From assembly GCA_033297075.1 (NCBI GenBank), contig MU858097.1, positions 124,001 through 188,000 on the forward strand: a stretch of 64,000 nt of DNA. Direction: 5' to 3'. Each line of letters opens with the position of its first letter. Position 1 is the stretch's first letter. The stretch comes from Rhypophila decipiens. Taxonomy: Eukaryota; Ascomycota; Sordariomycetes; Sordariales; Naviculisporaceae. A program made the translations under genes and the position numbers. Shown in pieces: positions 1-11,006 of this stretch. Under the pieces are notes generated by a model. It was given only the letters and a program-made list of their open reading frames with translations. It made no database searches and had not been told where the DNA came from.

Positions 1-1515
1 CTCTTTTCTAGCTTATACCCGACCACCAGCTTTTTCAACTGGAACCCAGACCAAGTTGTCCAAGCAGTCGGTGCAGAGATACAATCGGGTACCGAGGACA
101 CCCGAATAGCAACGTCAGATACCGCTTCCGTTGTAGTAAGCGACCAAGGTGCAAAAGGCGCTGCCGCTGGCGGCTTGAGAATTGTTGTTTTTGGCGAGGA
201 CGATCTTGCGAGCCCGTCCCGTTCCCGGAACTATAGAGCAACACGGAGACCCAGCTGGACCGAGTTATTATGCCATGTTGTACGTTTATTAACATGATCT
301 CTCAATCTCTTGCTGTGACAACTGACATGTAAACAGCTGCGTTGCACTTCCTACCTCTCTTTTACACAAGACTTTGACATCTCGTCGTATCCCGTCGTCT
401 CTCAAGAACTCCACAATGCCGCCATCAAAATCTTGCTTGACGAATCGGCCAAAGAGACGGCGGGCGGTGACAGTCCTGGAAAGGACTACAGCTTCTATCC
501 GGACATGTTCCCAATCGACCGGAACAGACCAGATCTGGCAAGACAGGTGCAGTCCTTCTTGGCAATGAATAAGCCCAAAATCACACCGTCTGATACTCTA
601 TGGGTATTCACACTTGGTACATGGGATGTTTGGTCCCTCGCCAGCATGCCCACCTCGATCAGCAGGCCACTTGTGAGCTTACTAACGACCCACATATTCA
701 ACCAAGTGGAACTCTTATACCGCAGCTCAACCGACAAAGACTCTGTGGCATTTTCTGATCAACGGGCAAATAATACCAGCCCAAAAGGAAACTTTCGAAT
801 CCTCATCCCAACCTTATTCGATCCGTCAATAACCCCCGGCTGGGTCCGCTCACGTCCAAAGTTGCCCGAAGTCCACTCCAAAGCAGAACAACTACGCAAC
901 GCAGCCTATCTGACCGACGAATGGAATGACCAGATCCTGACCAAGCTAGAAGAATGGGTCAGCAAGCCTGATCCTGTCTCTTCAGATACTGAAGACGGAG
1001 GAGCAAAGATGGTCCCCTTTCCACAACGTGACGGCTTTGCATATGACCTCGGGGGCTCACTGCTCGACGCTATCATGGACGAGCAGCTCCGTGTTTCGGA
1101 TCTCAAAACCAAGATGCAGATTGCGATGGGAAAGAGTATGGATTATACTACTGGTACAGGTGAGATGATGGATGTTATGAAGCCATGTGTTGACGATACA
1201 TTTGGATCTTTCTACTTGGACGAGGAGGACGAGAAGAGTAATGATCGGAGCAAGACTGATATTCGACACGTTGAAGAAGCGAGTGACCATGCCAGGCAGG
1301 CTGAGAGGGGGCAGTATAAAAGGAATAGACCGGGCGGCTTTCCTGCCACAGCTGCGGTGGAATGTCGAGCACCGGATGAGCACCTTTTTTATACGGGCTT
1401 CGAGCTCGGGACCAGGACCATTGCGGCTATTGCACATCAGGTTGGGGGTATGATTGCAAGGAATGAGAGTGTCAGGGCTGTTTGGGCTGCTGAAGATGCG
1501 GACGGAGCGGCTTGA
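1..1515 (+). CDS. GDSL/SGNH hydrolase-like protein, 3' part
   Basis: The gene enters from the left edge, so the 5' end is missing. Reading frame 1 is open from base 1 to 279. An intron at 280-336 (donor gtacgt, branch ctgac, acceptor aacag) joins it in frame to 337-1515. The first segment contains GGLRIVVFGEDDLAS followed by PSWTELLCHV, which resembles block I of fungal GDSL/SGNH lipase-acylhydrolases. The second exon has TLWVFTLGTWDVWSLA, the position of the GxND-like block in that family, and then a FxILIPTLFDPSxTPGW segment I associate with secreted or membrane-anchored fungal members. The acidic, less conserved tail (DEEDEKSND) is typical of loosely conserved C-termini. Substrate is unknown. 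Family assignment rests on remembered motif patterns and is moderate; the splice join is well supported by frame. Confidence 0.55.
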
Positions 1516-2437
1516 AGATTCTTGTTCTGATGGCTTGTAGCCTTGTTTTAGGACTGTTTGTAATCTTGTTGTCGGATTTGTTTACCTTGACATGGTCTGG
1601 CGTTCTTCCATGGTGATCACAGTCAAATGGTAACGACCGGTCATTGTTAGTGAGGTCATCGTGGCCGTTGGTTTCTCTGTTATTTTCTTGGGGGAAAAAA
1701 AGACGAGAATGTGCATGCTGTTAAAAGTACTGGTGTAATAATCAGAAAGATATAAATATAAATTATTTCGTGAAGTATAAGTATTTGAGAAGCGCACAAT
1801 ACATTACGAGGACCAATTTGAGTTGAATATCAAGTTACTATGAAATAGAAACCGCTCTTCACCACCAAATTGGTATGATGTTATTTTAAACGCTTCTGTG
1901 ATTTCCAGGAGCTTTGCCATATTGTCCTCCTGTGTACGGTATCACCCGTAAGAGTACTGAATACTGATACGGGGTACCAGCCCCAGGACCAGGCATGTGG
2001 CAGGGTCCCCCACCAGCGTTCCTATTCCCGGCGCCAATCCCCACGTGGTTAGGCGTCTGTCCCGGCAAGCCGCGCGTTACATTGAGCCCCTGTAACTTGC
2101 GCTTGTGACAGCTCCTCCTGACGACGTCACCTCAAGCTGCGACAAGTTCAGCTTCCTCGAACAACGCGATTATCGACGACCAACGTCGGCGTGCTTGACG
2201 AATACCAAAGCGAAGTAAACAACCAACAGTATTCATCCGTTCAGTCCAAACGCGCCTTTCGAATCGAACAGCTTAAATCGCAAACACGAGTCGCGCATCG
2301 GACACGTTGACGGGATGCCTTCCCCCGAGCTTGCTTCTCCTTGCGCCGCGCTCAATAATACGAGATAATATCTGGCTATCAATCTATCGAACCGCGAGAC
2401 AACAAAATTAAAATACACAAACGGGGGACACCGCAAC
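1516..2437. other. Intergenic, GDSL-like gene to btn1
   Basis: The left half is A/T-rich and probably holds the 3' UTR of the GDSL-like gene. The right half is the promoter of btn1. A 60-codon minus-strand frame at 1886-2068 is glycine/proline-rich but shows no family motif. No other gene is supported. Confidence 0.5.
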
Positions 2438-4001
2438 ATGGATCGATCGTCCTCGTCGACTGGTCCCTTGAGAGGTCTCCTCCCCATGCCAGGGTCGCCG
2501 TCTTCATCATGGGCTCGCTTCCGTGCGCGGACGGGAGAGATCTTTAAGCGCGCTGATGCCTCTGTTATGATTGCTTTCTGGCTGTTTGGTATGTCTCTCT
2601 TATCCTTCTCGTCCTAAAAAGTGCAAAAGTCTCGGTTTCTTGCCATCTGCCCATCCCAGCCCCGGCCCAACTTTTCGTACTAACAAGTATTCATGTCGAC
2701 AATAAGGCCTAATAAACAACGTCCTCTACGTAATCATCCTCTCGGCAGCTCAAGACCTCGTCGGCTCCGCCGTCCCAAAGGGCGTAGTCCTTCTGGCCGA
2801 TGTCCTCCCATCATTCCTGACCAAACTCGTCGCCCCATATTTCATCCACCGCATCCCCTACTCTCTCCGCATAATCATACTAGTCTGTCTCTCCTCCGCC
2901 GGCATGCTGCTGCTCGCCTATACCCCCGCCGACAAAAGCGTTGGCATAAAAATGGCCGGTGTGATTCTTGCTAGTTTGAGTAGCGGTGGTGGAGAGTTGA
3001 GTTTCCTTGGGATGACGCATTACTTTGGGCATGTTAGCCTGGCGGCTTGGGGGTCTGGGACTGGAGGGGCTGGCCTCATTGGGGCGGGCATGTATGTCGT
3101 TATGAGGGAATGGTGGGGTTTTACGGTCAAGGGGTGTTTATTAGTGAGTGCGGCGTTGCCGGGGGTCCTGGCTTTTGCCTTCTTTTTTGTGCTGCCTAGA
3201 GAGAGGTTACGAACAAATGGAAATACTAGCTCTCGCGGGTATGAGAGGGTCACAACGGCCGAAGACGAACTCGACCGGGAGGATGAGCCGATACTAACAA
3301 CAGAGAGAGGCGAGGATTTCGGAGACATCCCCACAGCAGAAGCAGCCGAGAGTCTACTCGCCCCCGGCCCCGGCTCAACCGCGGCAGCGTATCACTCCCA
3401 ACCTCCCCACAAAAACGGTCGTACAAAAACAGCACGCTTTCTATCCAACCTGCGACGAACAAAATCTTTATTCTTCCCATACATGCTCCCCCTCTTGCTG
3501 GTCTATATAGCAGAGTACACTATCAACCAAGGCGTCTCGCCAACTCTACTCTTTCCCCTCGACGAATCACCATTCTCCGAGTTCCGATCATTCTACCCCT
3601 TTTATGGGTTCCTCTATCAGCTAGGCGTGTTCATCTCCCGCTCGTCCACGCCATGGGTGAGGATCCACCATCTTTATCTGCCTTCTTTGTTACAAGTCGG
3701 TAATCTGGTGTTATTGACGCTACACGCGTTGTTTAATTTTATCCCGTCGGTGTATATTGTTTTTGTGGTGATCTTTTGGGAGGGCTTGTTAGGTGGCGCG
3801 GTGTATGTGAATACCTTTGCTGAAATCATGGAAAATGTTCCGCTTGAAGAGAGGGAGTTTAGTCTGGGCGCTACGTCGGTTAGTGATAGCGGCGGGATCT
3901 GTATTGCTGGGTTTTTGGGAATGGTTATGGAGGTTTGGCTTTGCGAGTGGCAGGTTCGGCATGGAAGGGATTGGTGTCGGCGGATTAGTGTTGGTAGTTG
4001 A
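2438..4001 (+). CDS. btn1: CLN3/battenin family vacuolar membrane protein Btn1
   Basis: Exons are 2438-2588 and 2707-4001; the intron 2589-2706 has donor gtatgt and acceptor aataag, and the join completes a glycine codon ([12 protein letters not shown]). The product is 481 aa. Family hallmarks are visible: the N-terminal [21 protein letters not shown], the segment [16 protein letters not shown], and the late segment [15 protein letters not shown]. There are about ten hydrophobic spans and a hydrophilic central loop (residues ~190-260) rich in E, D and G. Known members sit in the vacuole/lysosome membrane and affect vacuolar pH and basic amino acid transport; the human orthologue is mutated in Batten disease. 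The C-terminus ends in [17 protein letters not shown] 2438 is chosen because the following residues run directly into the conserved first span. Confidence 0.92.
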
Positions 4002-4600
4002 GAAGAAGACAATGGATCTTAGATTCTGAGACGCTGAAGACTGGAGGTTCCGAGGCAGATTACCTAGACGAAGATGTCTGGGAAGCTGGTGTGTAACTAT
4101 CTTTATTCTTGGCCCCTTGGGGAATGTGTAAATCGCGTATGTAACCTCATGTTATATTGATCACTGCAGACGCTGGAGCCGTTCGAGGATTTGAACTGAC
4201 TCCATAGTGATGGAATAGAGACATGGGGGCCATAGAAAGCACGTATCTGGCATCGAGATATCTATCGAAGAATACAATCCTCTTACAGGTGTGTTCTTGG
4301 TCTCGTTTCATCTTTTGAAAGAAGTGCCCAACCCTGTGCGTCCCATATACCATACGACTAATTGACTCCAGTGAGTTGGTTTGGTGTGGTTCGCTGTCTT
4401 GCCGCGCTGCTCGGTGCAACCACAATATGCAGCCGAGGTGGAACCATGCCTGGTCAGGGGTTAGGCGAAACGAAAGCAGTTAGCCAGCGTCTGGCAATTC
4501 TCACAACAGAACCCCTCAAATTCTCAATTGAGTTGCCTGTTCGTAGGACGACAATCTTGCTCTTATTTCCTTCTCACGCGCAACTAAATTGCCGGACAGG
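4002..4600. other. Intergenic, btn1 to CorA-like gene
   Basis: Contains the 3' flank of btn1 and the promoter/5' UTR of the next gene. No coding segment or structured repeat is evident. Confidence 0.5.
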
Positions 4601-7196
4601 ATGTCCTCGCTCTCGGAAACACCAACCGCAAATGACAGCCTGGTGGTGAATGATGATGTAGGTGAAAATGTCGAGCCTGACGATGGAATGGCTCGTAAAG
4701 CCGGCCCAGGCCAAAGCGGAGAACGGATCGATCGACTCGAATTGATAATCGCAGAACAGACGGCGACCATATCTGCTCTTGTCAGCGAGATGCAGGAAAC
4801 GAATCGCTGGCTCAAAGGGCTTGTGACGGAAAAGTCTCTGGCTGCGAGGGAACTAGTCCCGGTGGACTTGGAGGCCACAGCCCCTAGTTCAGCCCTCAAG
4901 GATGTAGCTGGCCCTCATGAACCCAGCCGTGCTTCCTCGAAAGGTCGGGACGATGAAGATAATGAAGGCTACGAACCCGTATCCATAGAAAACTTGAAGC
5001 GCGATAAACACATGCAGCTCCAAGAGGCTTTGAGAAGGGAATGGGAGATGTTTCTTGTCAACATTGAAGACAAGGAACTCATCGCCAATATGTGGCATGA
5101 CGCGTTCTTGCGCGTCGTAGGGCAGGTGGATGACGGCGATGGTCCGCTCGTGCTGGATGCCCCTGAGTTCCAGTCAGTGCTAGGAACTAGCCGCTTAGAA
5201 GTCGGATGGGCACCAAGAGGAACGCTCCAGCACTTGAACGAGAAGGAGACAGATCTTATGAAGTCACACATCGAGAAACTGTGGCCTCGAGGGTCAGGGG
5301 CAGTATTTATGCCACAGGACTTTAAACCCGAAGAGTATACGGGGCGTCGGGTGTTTTGCACAGATGAAATAACGTCTTGTACAGACAGCCTAAAATGCTC
5401 TCTTTTCTTCCAAGCCACTGCGGGTCGGCTGGTGGAATCCCAGGAAGGCAGTTCCCTTCGGTTGGACAAGGATGGAAATCTTGTCAATCCCCGTGTTGGG
5501 GCATTCTGGTGGGTGAAGTCTTTTATTTGCTCAAAGGTCCGCTAAACGTTCCGACCGAACTGGCCCCAGAGATACTGATTGTTTCAAGGGCGGTCGGTAT
5601 TCGGAACGCACACATCCCTCTTGCTCTGATTTCTCGATTGGCCTCTTGTGTCTGGGGTGGTTACCGTGGCGCCATGCCACCAACTACTGTCATGTTTCTT
5701 AAAGACCTGTTGCGCCGCTTCGCCTGTAGGTGGGAGAGCCATTACCAGGACCCTTACTGGAAGGACAGCGGGACTAATATACCCGTATTCATGGACCTCA
5801 CACGGGTTGTCCACACCATACGTGTATTATCTCCCGGTTCAAATCTTGAATTCCAGAACAGTCCGAGCAATCAACCGAAGCCGAGTTTGGGTCTAGAGTG
5901 CTTCCGCGAAGCCGGGGTACTTCCAGCCCTCGATGGTGAAATACCCCCAGGATTTGTTGAAAGGCGAGTTTGCCTATTGTTCACCTCGGACAGGCTGGAT
6001 TGGACATCGGATGACGGCTTTCAAATAGCGGCAAACTTTCGAATTCTCCTGTTCAGTGATGCCCTCGGCTTTGGAGACCTTGAGAACAGCTTGAGGGTTT
6101 CTGACTTGGAGAAGCGAGGCTTGACAATCAGGGGAGCGAGGTCCGGATTCATGTTATTTCAAGCCATGTTACTTGACTTGCTAGCTCACTGGGCAGAGCA
6201 GTGGCAGTCCTCTCTGGATGAGATTGATGGTTGCGTCAAGGTCAAGGTGAGTATGTAAAAGGTCCAAGTGGGACACAGATTGCTGACTTATTAAAACGAC
6301 AGCTTGCTAATGTACTCGATGCGAGGACGAGTGAGGATCTTATGTTTGATAAGTCTTTTCAGAAGTCAAGAGTCTATTTTCAAGTCCTCCAGGTGCTGCG
6401 AATATTTTCCGAGAGTATCCGAGAGACCGGGACAGAACTCAAAAGTCTTTCGAACATGCTCGGCAAAAGAGCCAGGGAAGATTATAATAACGTCGATATT
6501 CACAACAACTGGAATTTGGTTTTGGGGTTTCAAGTCCAAGAGGAGTTGAAGCTATTGCAGCGCATTGCGGAAAAGACCGAGGAGATCAAGAGCTTAAGAG
6601 ATGGGGTATGCCTATATATAGCGGAACTGGATAACTTGGAGGCATGGCCTAAGCTGACCCTTCGCACAGTTGTTCAACGCAACCTCCCTTCTCGAGACAT
6701 CCAAGGCCACCAGCATGAATCGGTACATCATAGTTTTCACCATCGTCACCGTTGCATTTCTTCCACCGAGTTTCGTGGCGGTAGGTAGTTCTGCTCACGC
6801 CTGAGCCGGACTCGAAGGCTGACCTCTAGAATATAGACCGTGTTTGGGACCGACTTGTTCAATTCCGATGACACCGATGGGGCAATCACCAAATTCAAGT
6901 TCACAACCGTTGCAGTTTCCTTGATTACCTACCTCGTTGCCTTCTTCCTGGTGTGGCTAGCTGATAGGATGAACAGTGTCCGGAAGCTGCGTACGTATAC
7001 TAGGAAAAAGGTGTACAGGCTGGTATTGAGGTTCCGAATGTCCCCAACCAGGGTTGAACCGGGGGAGGATCAAGACTCCGAGATTCAACTCGAGGAGGAT
7101 CAAGCCTCTGAGAGCAGGGTCAGATCCCACTGGTGGAAACCAAGGTTACCACACTTCATGACAAGGCATCGGAAGAAACAGGAAGCGGAGGCTTGA
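4601..7196 (+). CDS. CorA-like two-TM metal channel-type protein with a frame break
   Basis: Segments are 4601 to about 5509, about 5509-6246, 6303-6605, 6670-6780 and 6837-7196. Introns at 6247-6302 (gtgagt...cgacag), 6606-6669 (gtatgc...gcacag) and 6781-6836 (gtaggt...tatag) are convincing. The C-terminus is CorA-like: a helical stretch, LFNATSLLETSKATSMN, TM1 YIIVFTIVTVAFLPPSFVA, a VFGTDLF loop, then TM2 FTTVAVSLITYLVAFFLVWL and a basic tail. SMN stands where classical CorA has GMN, as in many fungal relatives. The N-terminus has a coiled coil (RIDRLELIIAEQTATISALV) and an acidic region. Between 5500 and 5540 the frame shifts by one: GAFWW continues into a stop, while VGEVFYLLKGPLNVP continues in another frame. 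I found no intron that repairs this, so it may be a frameshift or a sequence error. Metal specificity cannot be told. Confidence 0.68.
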
Positions 7197-8634
7197 GGAG
7201 CGCAGCACAAACTCGGCCAAGATTCGTATCACCCGTGCCCGCACCGCACCAGCAAGGTATTGTAAAGGCATCTACTACATCAAAAGATATGCACATGGTG
7301 TTTACTTGGAATGGGGGCCATGCACTACTTAGCTGGGTGGGCATATCAATGTACGGAGGTATATATACTATCTGTGTGACAAGATACCACATGATATTAT
7401 ACACTTTTTCGCCAAATCACATATGCCTTCATTATCCAACATGACCAACTTGGTCATTATCCGACTAGATGACCCGGGAAACAGATCGTTACCCGATAGC
7501 GTCGGCCCAGAAAGCAGCAAAAGCGCAAAACCAGTCATCAGTTCTCGCCAAGCCGAGAATGACGATGCAAGAATCGCCTCCCCGCTCCGTATCCGTCTAG
7601 AAGCCTTCCGTCGCCGTTAGCGTGCGCTAAACTTTGCAGGCTTTTCTCGACGTTTGGACACGTGCCTGCTGCAGGTTTTCACGGAAGCGCGCCCGGCATG
7701 GCTTTTATGGGGCTCTTCTCCAGATTTTCAGCTCGTGGGCGGATTTTTACGGAACTATGGATACCCGGAGCGGGTACGCTATTTTCGCCCTGCAAGGAGT
7801 CGGCAGCCATCCCGCCCAGACGGGAAGGATGATGAGTGAGAACCTCATTGGCGATGCTCGTGCACAGTCAGCTGTGGCTGGGGGATGACCCTTTTTCGGT
7901 ATGTTTCTTATTCAGGCCTCTCGTCGTATAAACGCAAGTGCTGATACGTAACACATCTCTGTACAGTCTCTGGGCTCTCAACAGCACTCGTCGTGATGCT
8001 CTGAGTGACGATTCGCAAATCTCTTGTCAATGCAACATCATTCGTCACCAAGTGTCATAGAAACCACCATGGAAGACTTGGCGGAATCTTCCGTGATATC
8101 CCGAACAAAGGAAGCGACAGCACAATCGATAACCGAGATCCGCATTGATGTCGGTGGTATACGAGCCACTTGATTGGTCGATTTGGTTTGTTGATTCTCT
8201 GCCAAGACCGTTTCCAGGGGCTTGTCAGTTTTTCAACCCTTTTCTTTCTTGCCCAATCTCGGTCGACCGAAAAGTCTCCACACTGGTTCAAACAAGAAGG
8301 TCAAGTGATTCGTCGAGCCTGTGTCAGACAGAGCCAAGCCACGGGGGAAACGGGCCCTGTTGGTCTGGGTTCGGGCCTGTGGGAACCTTGCGGGCCCCTA
8401 ATTACGAGAATGCAAGTCAGTTTTCCACACTCTTCTCCGTTTCATCATTTCGTGGTTCCCGGGTTTATTATCTACGTGTATGACACGACGTCCAACATTT
8501 TGGCATTCGACGGTTTTCAGTTCAATTGAGTGAGACGATATCCAATCTACAGAGTCAACATCGTCACCAGCGACAGCAACAGCAACAAGGGGTAAAAACA
8601 CAGCACCCAGTTTCCGATTCCCGAATACACGAAA
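7197..8634. other. Intergenic, CorA-like gene to ZIP gene
   Basis: Several short overlapping frames occur on both strands but none carries a recognisable motif or splice-supported extension. A small palindrome, ttagcg-tg-cgctaa, lies at 7617-7630. The last 60 bases before the ZIP start hold a short cagcaa-type repeat in the probable 5' UTR. Confidence 0.5.
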
Positions 8635-10359
8635 ATGAACCGGCCATCCCGGACCGAAGACGATCTGGAACATCCTGACTGGAACCAGATGCCGCCCTTT
8701 CTGGCCCCGGATCTCACGACCCGCCAGGACCTGAACGGAATCGCAAACGCCCGTGTGCAGCGCAGCCGGTGCTCCGGAGCGGGAGCTGTAATGGACGGAA
8801 TGCTCGATGAGAAGGGTGGCATGATCGGGGAATTCACTTCTCCGGAGCAGCGCCGTCCCGCCGCCCTCTCCGCAACGGGTTCCGGTAGCCACTGGCTAGT
8901 CGGTATGTATCAATTACATCACTTCCATTATAACAAACGCAGTTCACTAGGACATATGAATACTAACATGACTAATGCAGAAACACCCGTTGCTCTCAAA
9001 TCGGGGTTGCTCGGCGGTGAAGGCCGAGCTCCCCAACCCTCCTCCCTGGATTCCAAGGTCCAGTCCCGTCGGGAGAAATTGACGGGTTGGGTCTTGTGGA
9101 TTGCATCAGTGGTCGCCATGTCGACCCTGATGAACATGGTGGGGACAGGGAAGCTTCCCTCCATGCTTTCCGGCAGTGGCGAAACTCGCTTGACGACCCC
9201 ATCGCCCTCCAGCTCCCTCCGTCGGCTCTCACGCCGCGCAGGCACCTGCGGGTCCGGCCCGGGACCCCACGCCGAGTACAACACGCCGCTCCACGTCGGA
9301 GCCCTCTTCATCATCCTCGCCGTGTCGTCCATCGCCTGCGCCACGCCGCTCCTAGCGATGCGCTTCCCCATCCTCCGCATTCCGGCCACCGCACTCTTTG
9401 CGTTCCGCCATATTGGCACCGGCGTTCTCCTCGCTACCGCCTTTGTCCACTTACTTCCCACAGCATTCATCTCCCTCGGCGATCCATGTCTCTCTTCCTT
9501 CTGGACGTCAGACTACCCCGCCATGCCAGGCGCCATCGCCCTAGCAGGAATTTTCTTTGTAGCCATCATCGAGATGATATTCAGCCCAGCTCGTCATTAC
9601 ATGCCAAAGCCAGGCAACAACATCAACTCCAACGACGTCGTGCTCGAGAAATCCGCCACCCACACCGGAGCCCCAGGCGGCGGCGGAGGGCACGGCCATT
9701 GCTCGCACGCAGCAGCAGCAGCCATCATTACGCGCCCTTCCCGATCTCCCTCGGCACCAATCCAACCAGCCACCACCACTACCAACAATGTCGACGCCGG
9801 CGATGAATCATCCTCCGACACCGAGTCCCAACATCCCTTGCACCACGTCCTAACTCCCGAGCAATTACACAAGAAGTCCATCCTCCAATGTATGCTCCTC
9901 GAAGTCGGCATCCTATTCCACTCCGTATTCATCGGCATGGCCCTCTCCGTTTCCGTGGGCACAGATTTCGTCGTCCTCCTTATCGCAATCGCGTTTCATC
10001 AAACATTCGAAGGCCTCGCCCTCGGAGCTAGAATCGCAACAATCAACTGGCCTAAAAAGACCATGCAGCCTTATCTCATGGTCTTAGCCTACGGATGTAC
10101 CACGCCTATCGGGCAGGCTATTGGATTGGCCACGCACAAGTTGTATGATCCGTCTAGTGAATTCGGTCTGATTCTTGTCGGGACAATGAATGCTATTAGC
10201 AGCGGCTTGTTGGTCTTCGCGTCTTTGGTCGAGTTGTTGGCTGAGGACTTTTTGAGTGATGAGAGCTGGATTGTCTTGAGGGGACGGAAGAGGGTTATTG
10301 CTTGTGTCTTGGTGCTTTTGGGGGCTATGGGAATGAGTGTTGTTGGTGCGTGGGCTTAA
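8635..10359 (+). CDS. ZIP family zinc/iron transporter
   Basis: Exons are 8635-8902 and 8981-10359. The 78-bp intron (gtatgt, branch tactaac, acceptor aatgcag) is a multiple of three, so the frame stays open through it and a naive ORF is too long; the spliced product is 548 aa. A ~140-residue cytosolic-looking N-terminus precedes a first span (LTGWVLWIASVVAMSTLMN). The ZIP domain follows: HVGALFIILAVSSIACATPLL, then FRHIGTGVLLATAFVHLLP, a variable loop with GGGGGHGHCSHAAAAA as possible metal ligands, HSVFIGMALSVSVG (TM4) and AFHQTFEGLALGAR (TM5). The TM4/TM5 histidines and glutamate are the transport-site residues of the family. It should import zinc or iron across the plasma membrane or an organelle membrane. 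The long N-terminal extension is unlike yeast Zrt1 and may be regulatory. Confidence 0.9.
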   Translation: MNRPSRTEDDLEHPDWNQMPPFLAPDLTTRQDLNGIANARVQRSRCSGAGAVMDGMLDEKGGMIGEFTSPEQRRPAALSATGSGSHWLVGMYQLHHFHYNKRSSLGHMNTNMTNAETPVALKSGLLGGEGRAPQPSSLDSKVQSRREKLTGWVLWIASVVAMSTLMNMVGTGKLPSMLSGSGETRLTTPSPSSSLRRLSRRAGTCGSGPGPHAEYNTPLHVGALFIILAVSSIACATPLLAMRFPILRIPATALFAFRHIGTGVLLATAFVHLLPTAFISLGDPCLSSFWTSDYPAMPGAIALAGIFFVAIIEMIFSPARHYMPKPGNNINSNDVVLEKSATHTGAPGGGGGHGHCSHAAAAAIITRPSRSPSAPIQPATTTTNNVDAGDESSSDTESQHPLHHVLTPEQLHKKSILQCMLLEVGILFHSVFIGMALSVSVGTDFVVLLIAIAFHQTFEGLALGARIATINWPKKTMQPYLMVLAYGCTTPIGQAIGLATHKLYDPSSEFGLILVGTMNAISSGLLVFASLVELLAEDFLSDESWIVLRGRKRVIACVLVLLGAMGMSVVGAWA

Positions 10360-11006
10360 ACGGCCCTTGTTGTGATGATATACCGGACGGAATTGGGTAG
10401 CTGGTGGAAGGTTGAGATACCTCCTTCTAGACTTGTTAGGTTTTGGGGTGTCGATGTTGTTGGGAGCGAGAAGGGAAGAGGAGGTGTGATTCGGATGGAA
10501 TCTGGGCGTGGTGAGAAGTTATTCTATCAGGAGCGTCGGAGACCACATCATTGAGCTGAAAAGCTTATGTGATAATGTTTAAACTGGCTGTCAGCTTGAA
10601 GAGGTGGATGGTAGGAGCGTGGGGACTTCTGTAGTCGGATGTCGAAACACAGGACCAGTCTGTGTATCTGTTCGGGATTTTGGAACAAGCAAGCGAACTG
10701 CGTTGAGTCGTTGCAAGCGAGGAGTTTTGTACTAGAGGATGCGATTTCGGATACCGATTTCCTTTCGTGTTGTCTTGGAGCGTATATACCTCCATCCTGT
10801 TCCTCTTCAACGAGGATACATGGATCTTTGTTTTGCTAGTTACTGGCTTTTTGTTCCACTATTGGATACTGTCATCTTGGTATTTCATACAAAGCAGGCT
10901 CTTATACCACTGATCACTTTGTCCTTTCATCTCCTCACCCCTGTGAAAATTCACAAATCAACCTTCTCTCTTCAATTACGGTCATATCTTGTTGCCTTTT
11001 ACCAAT
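10360..11006. other. Convergent intergenic
   Basis: Lies between the 3' ends of the ZIP gene (+) and the membrane-protein gene (-). It presumably holds both 3' UTRs. No gene is supported. Confidence 0.5.

Noticed and set aside
1886..2068. A 60-codon Gly/Pro-rich minus-strand frame
   Set aside because: Too short, with no partner exon found and no motif; could be chance.
5513..5536. A 24-nt GT-AG segment as an intron in the CorA-like gene
   Set aside because: Far too short for this genome, and the join leads to a stop after two codons.
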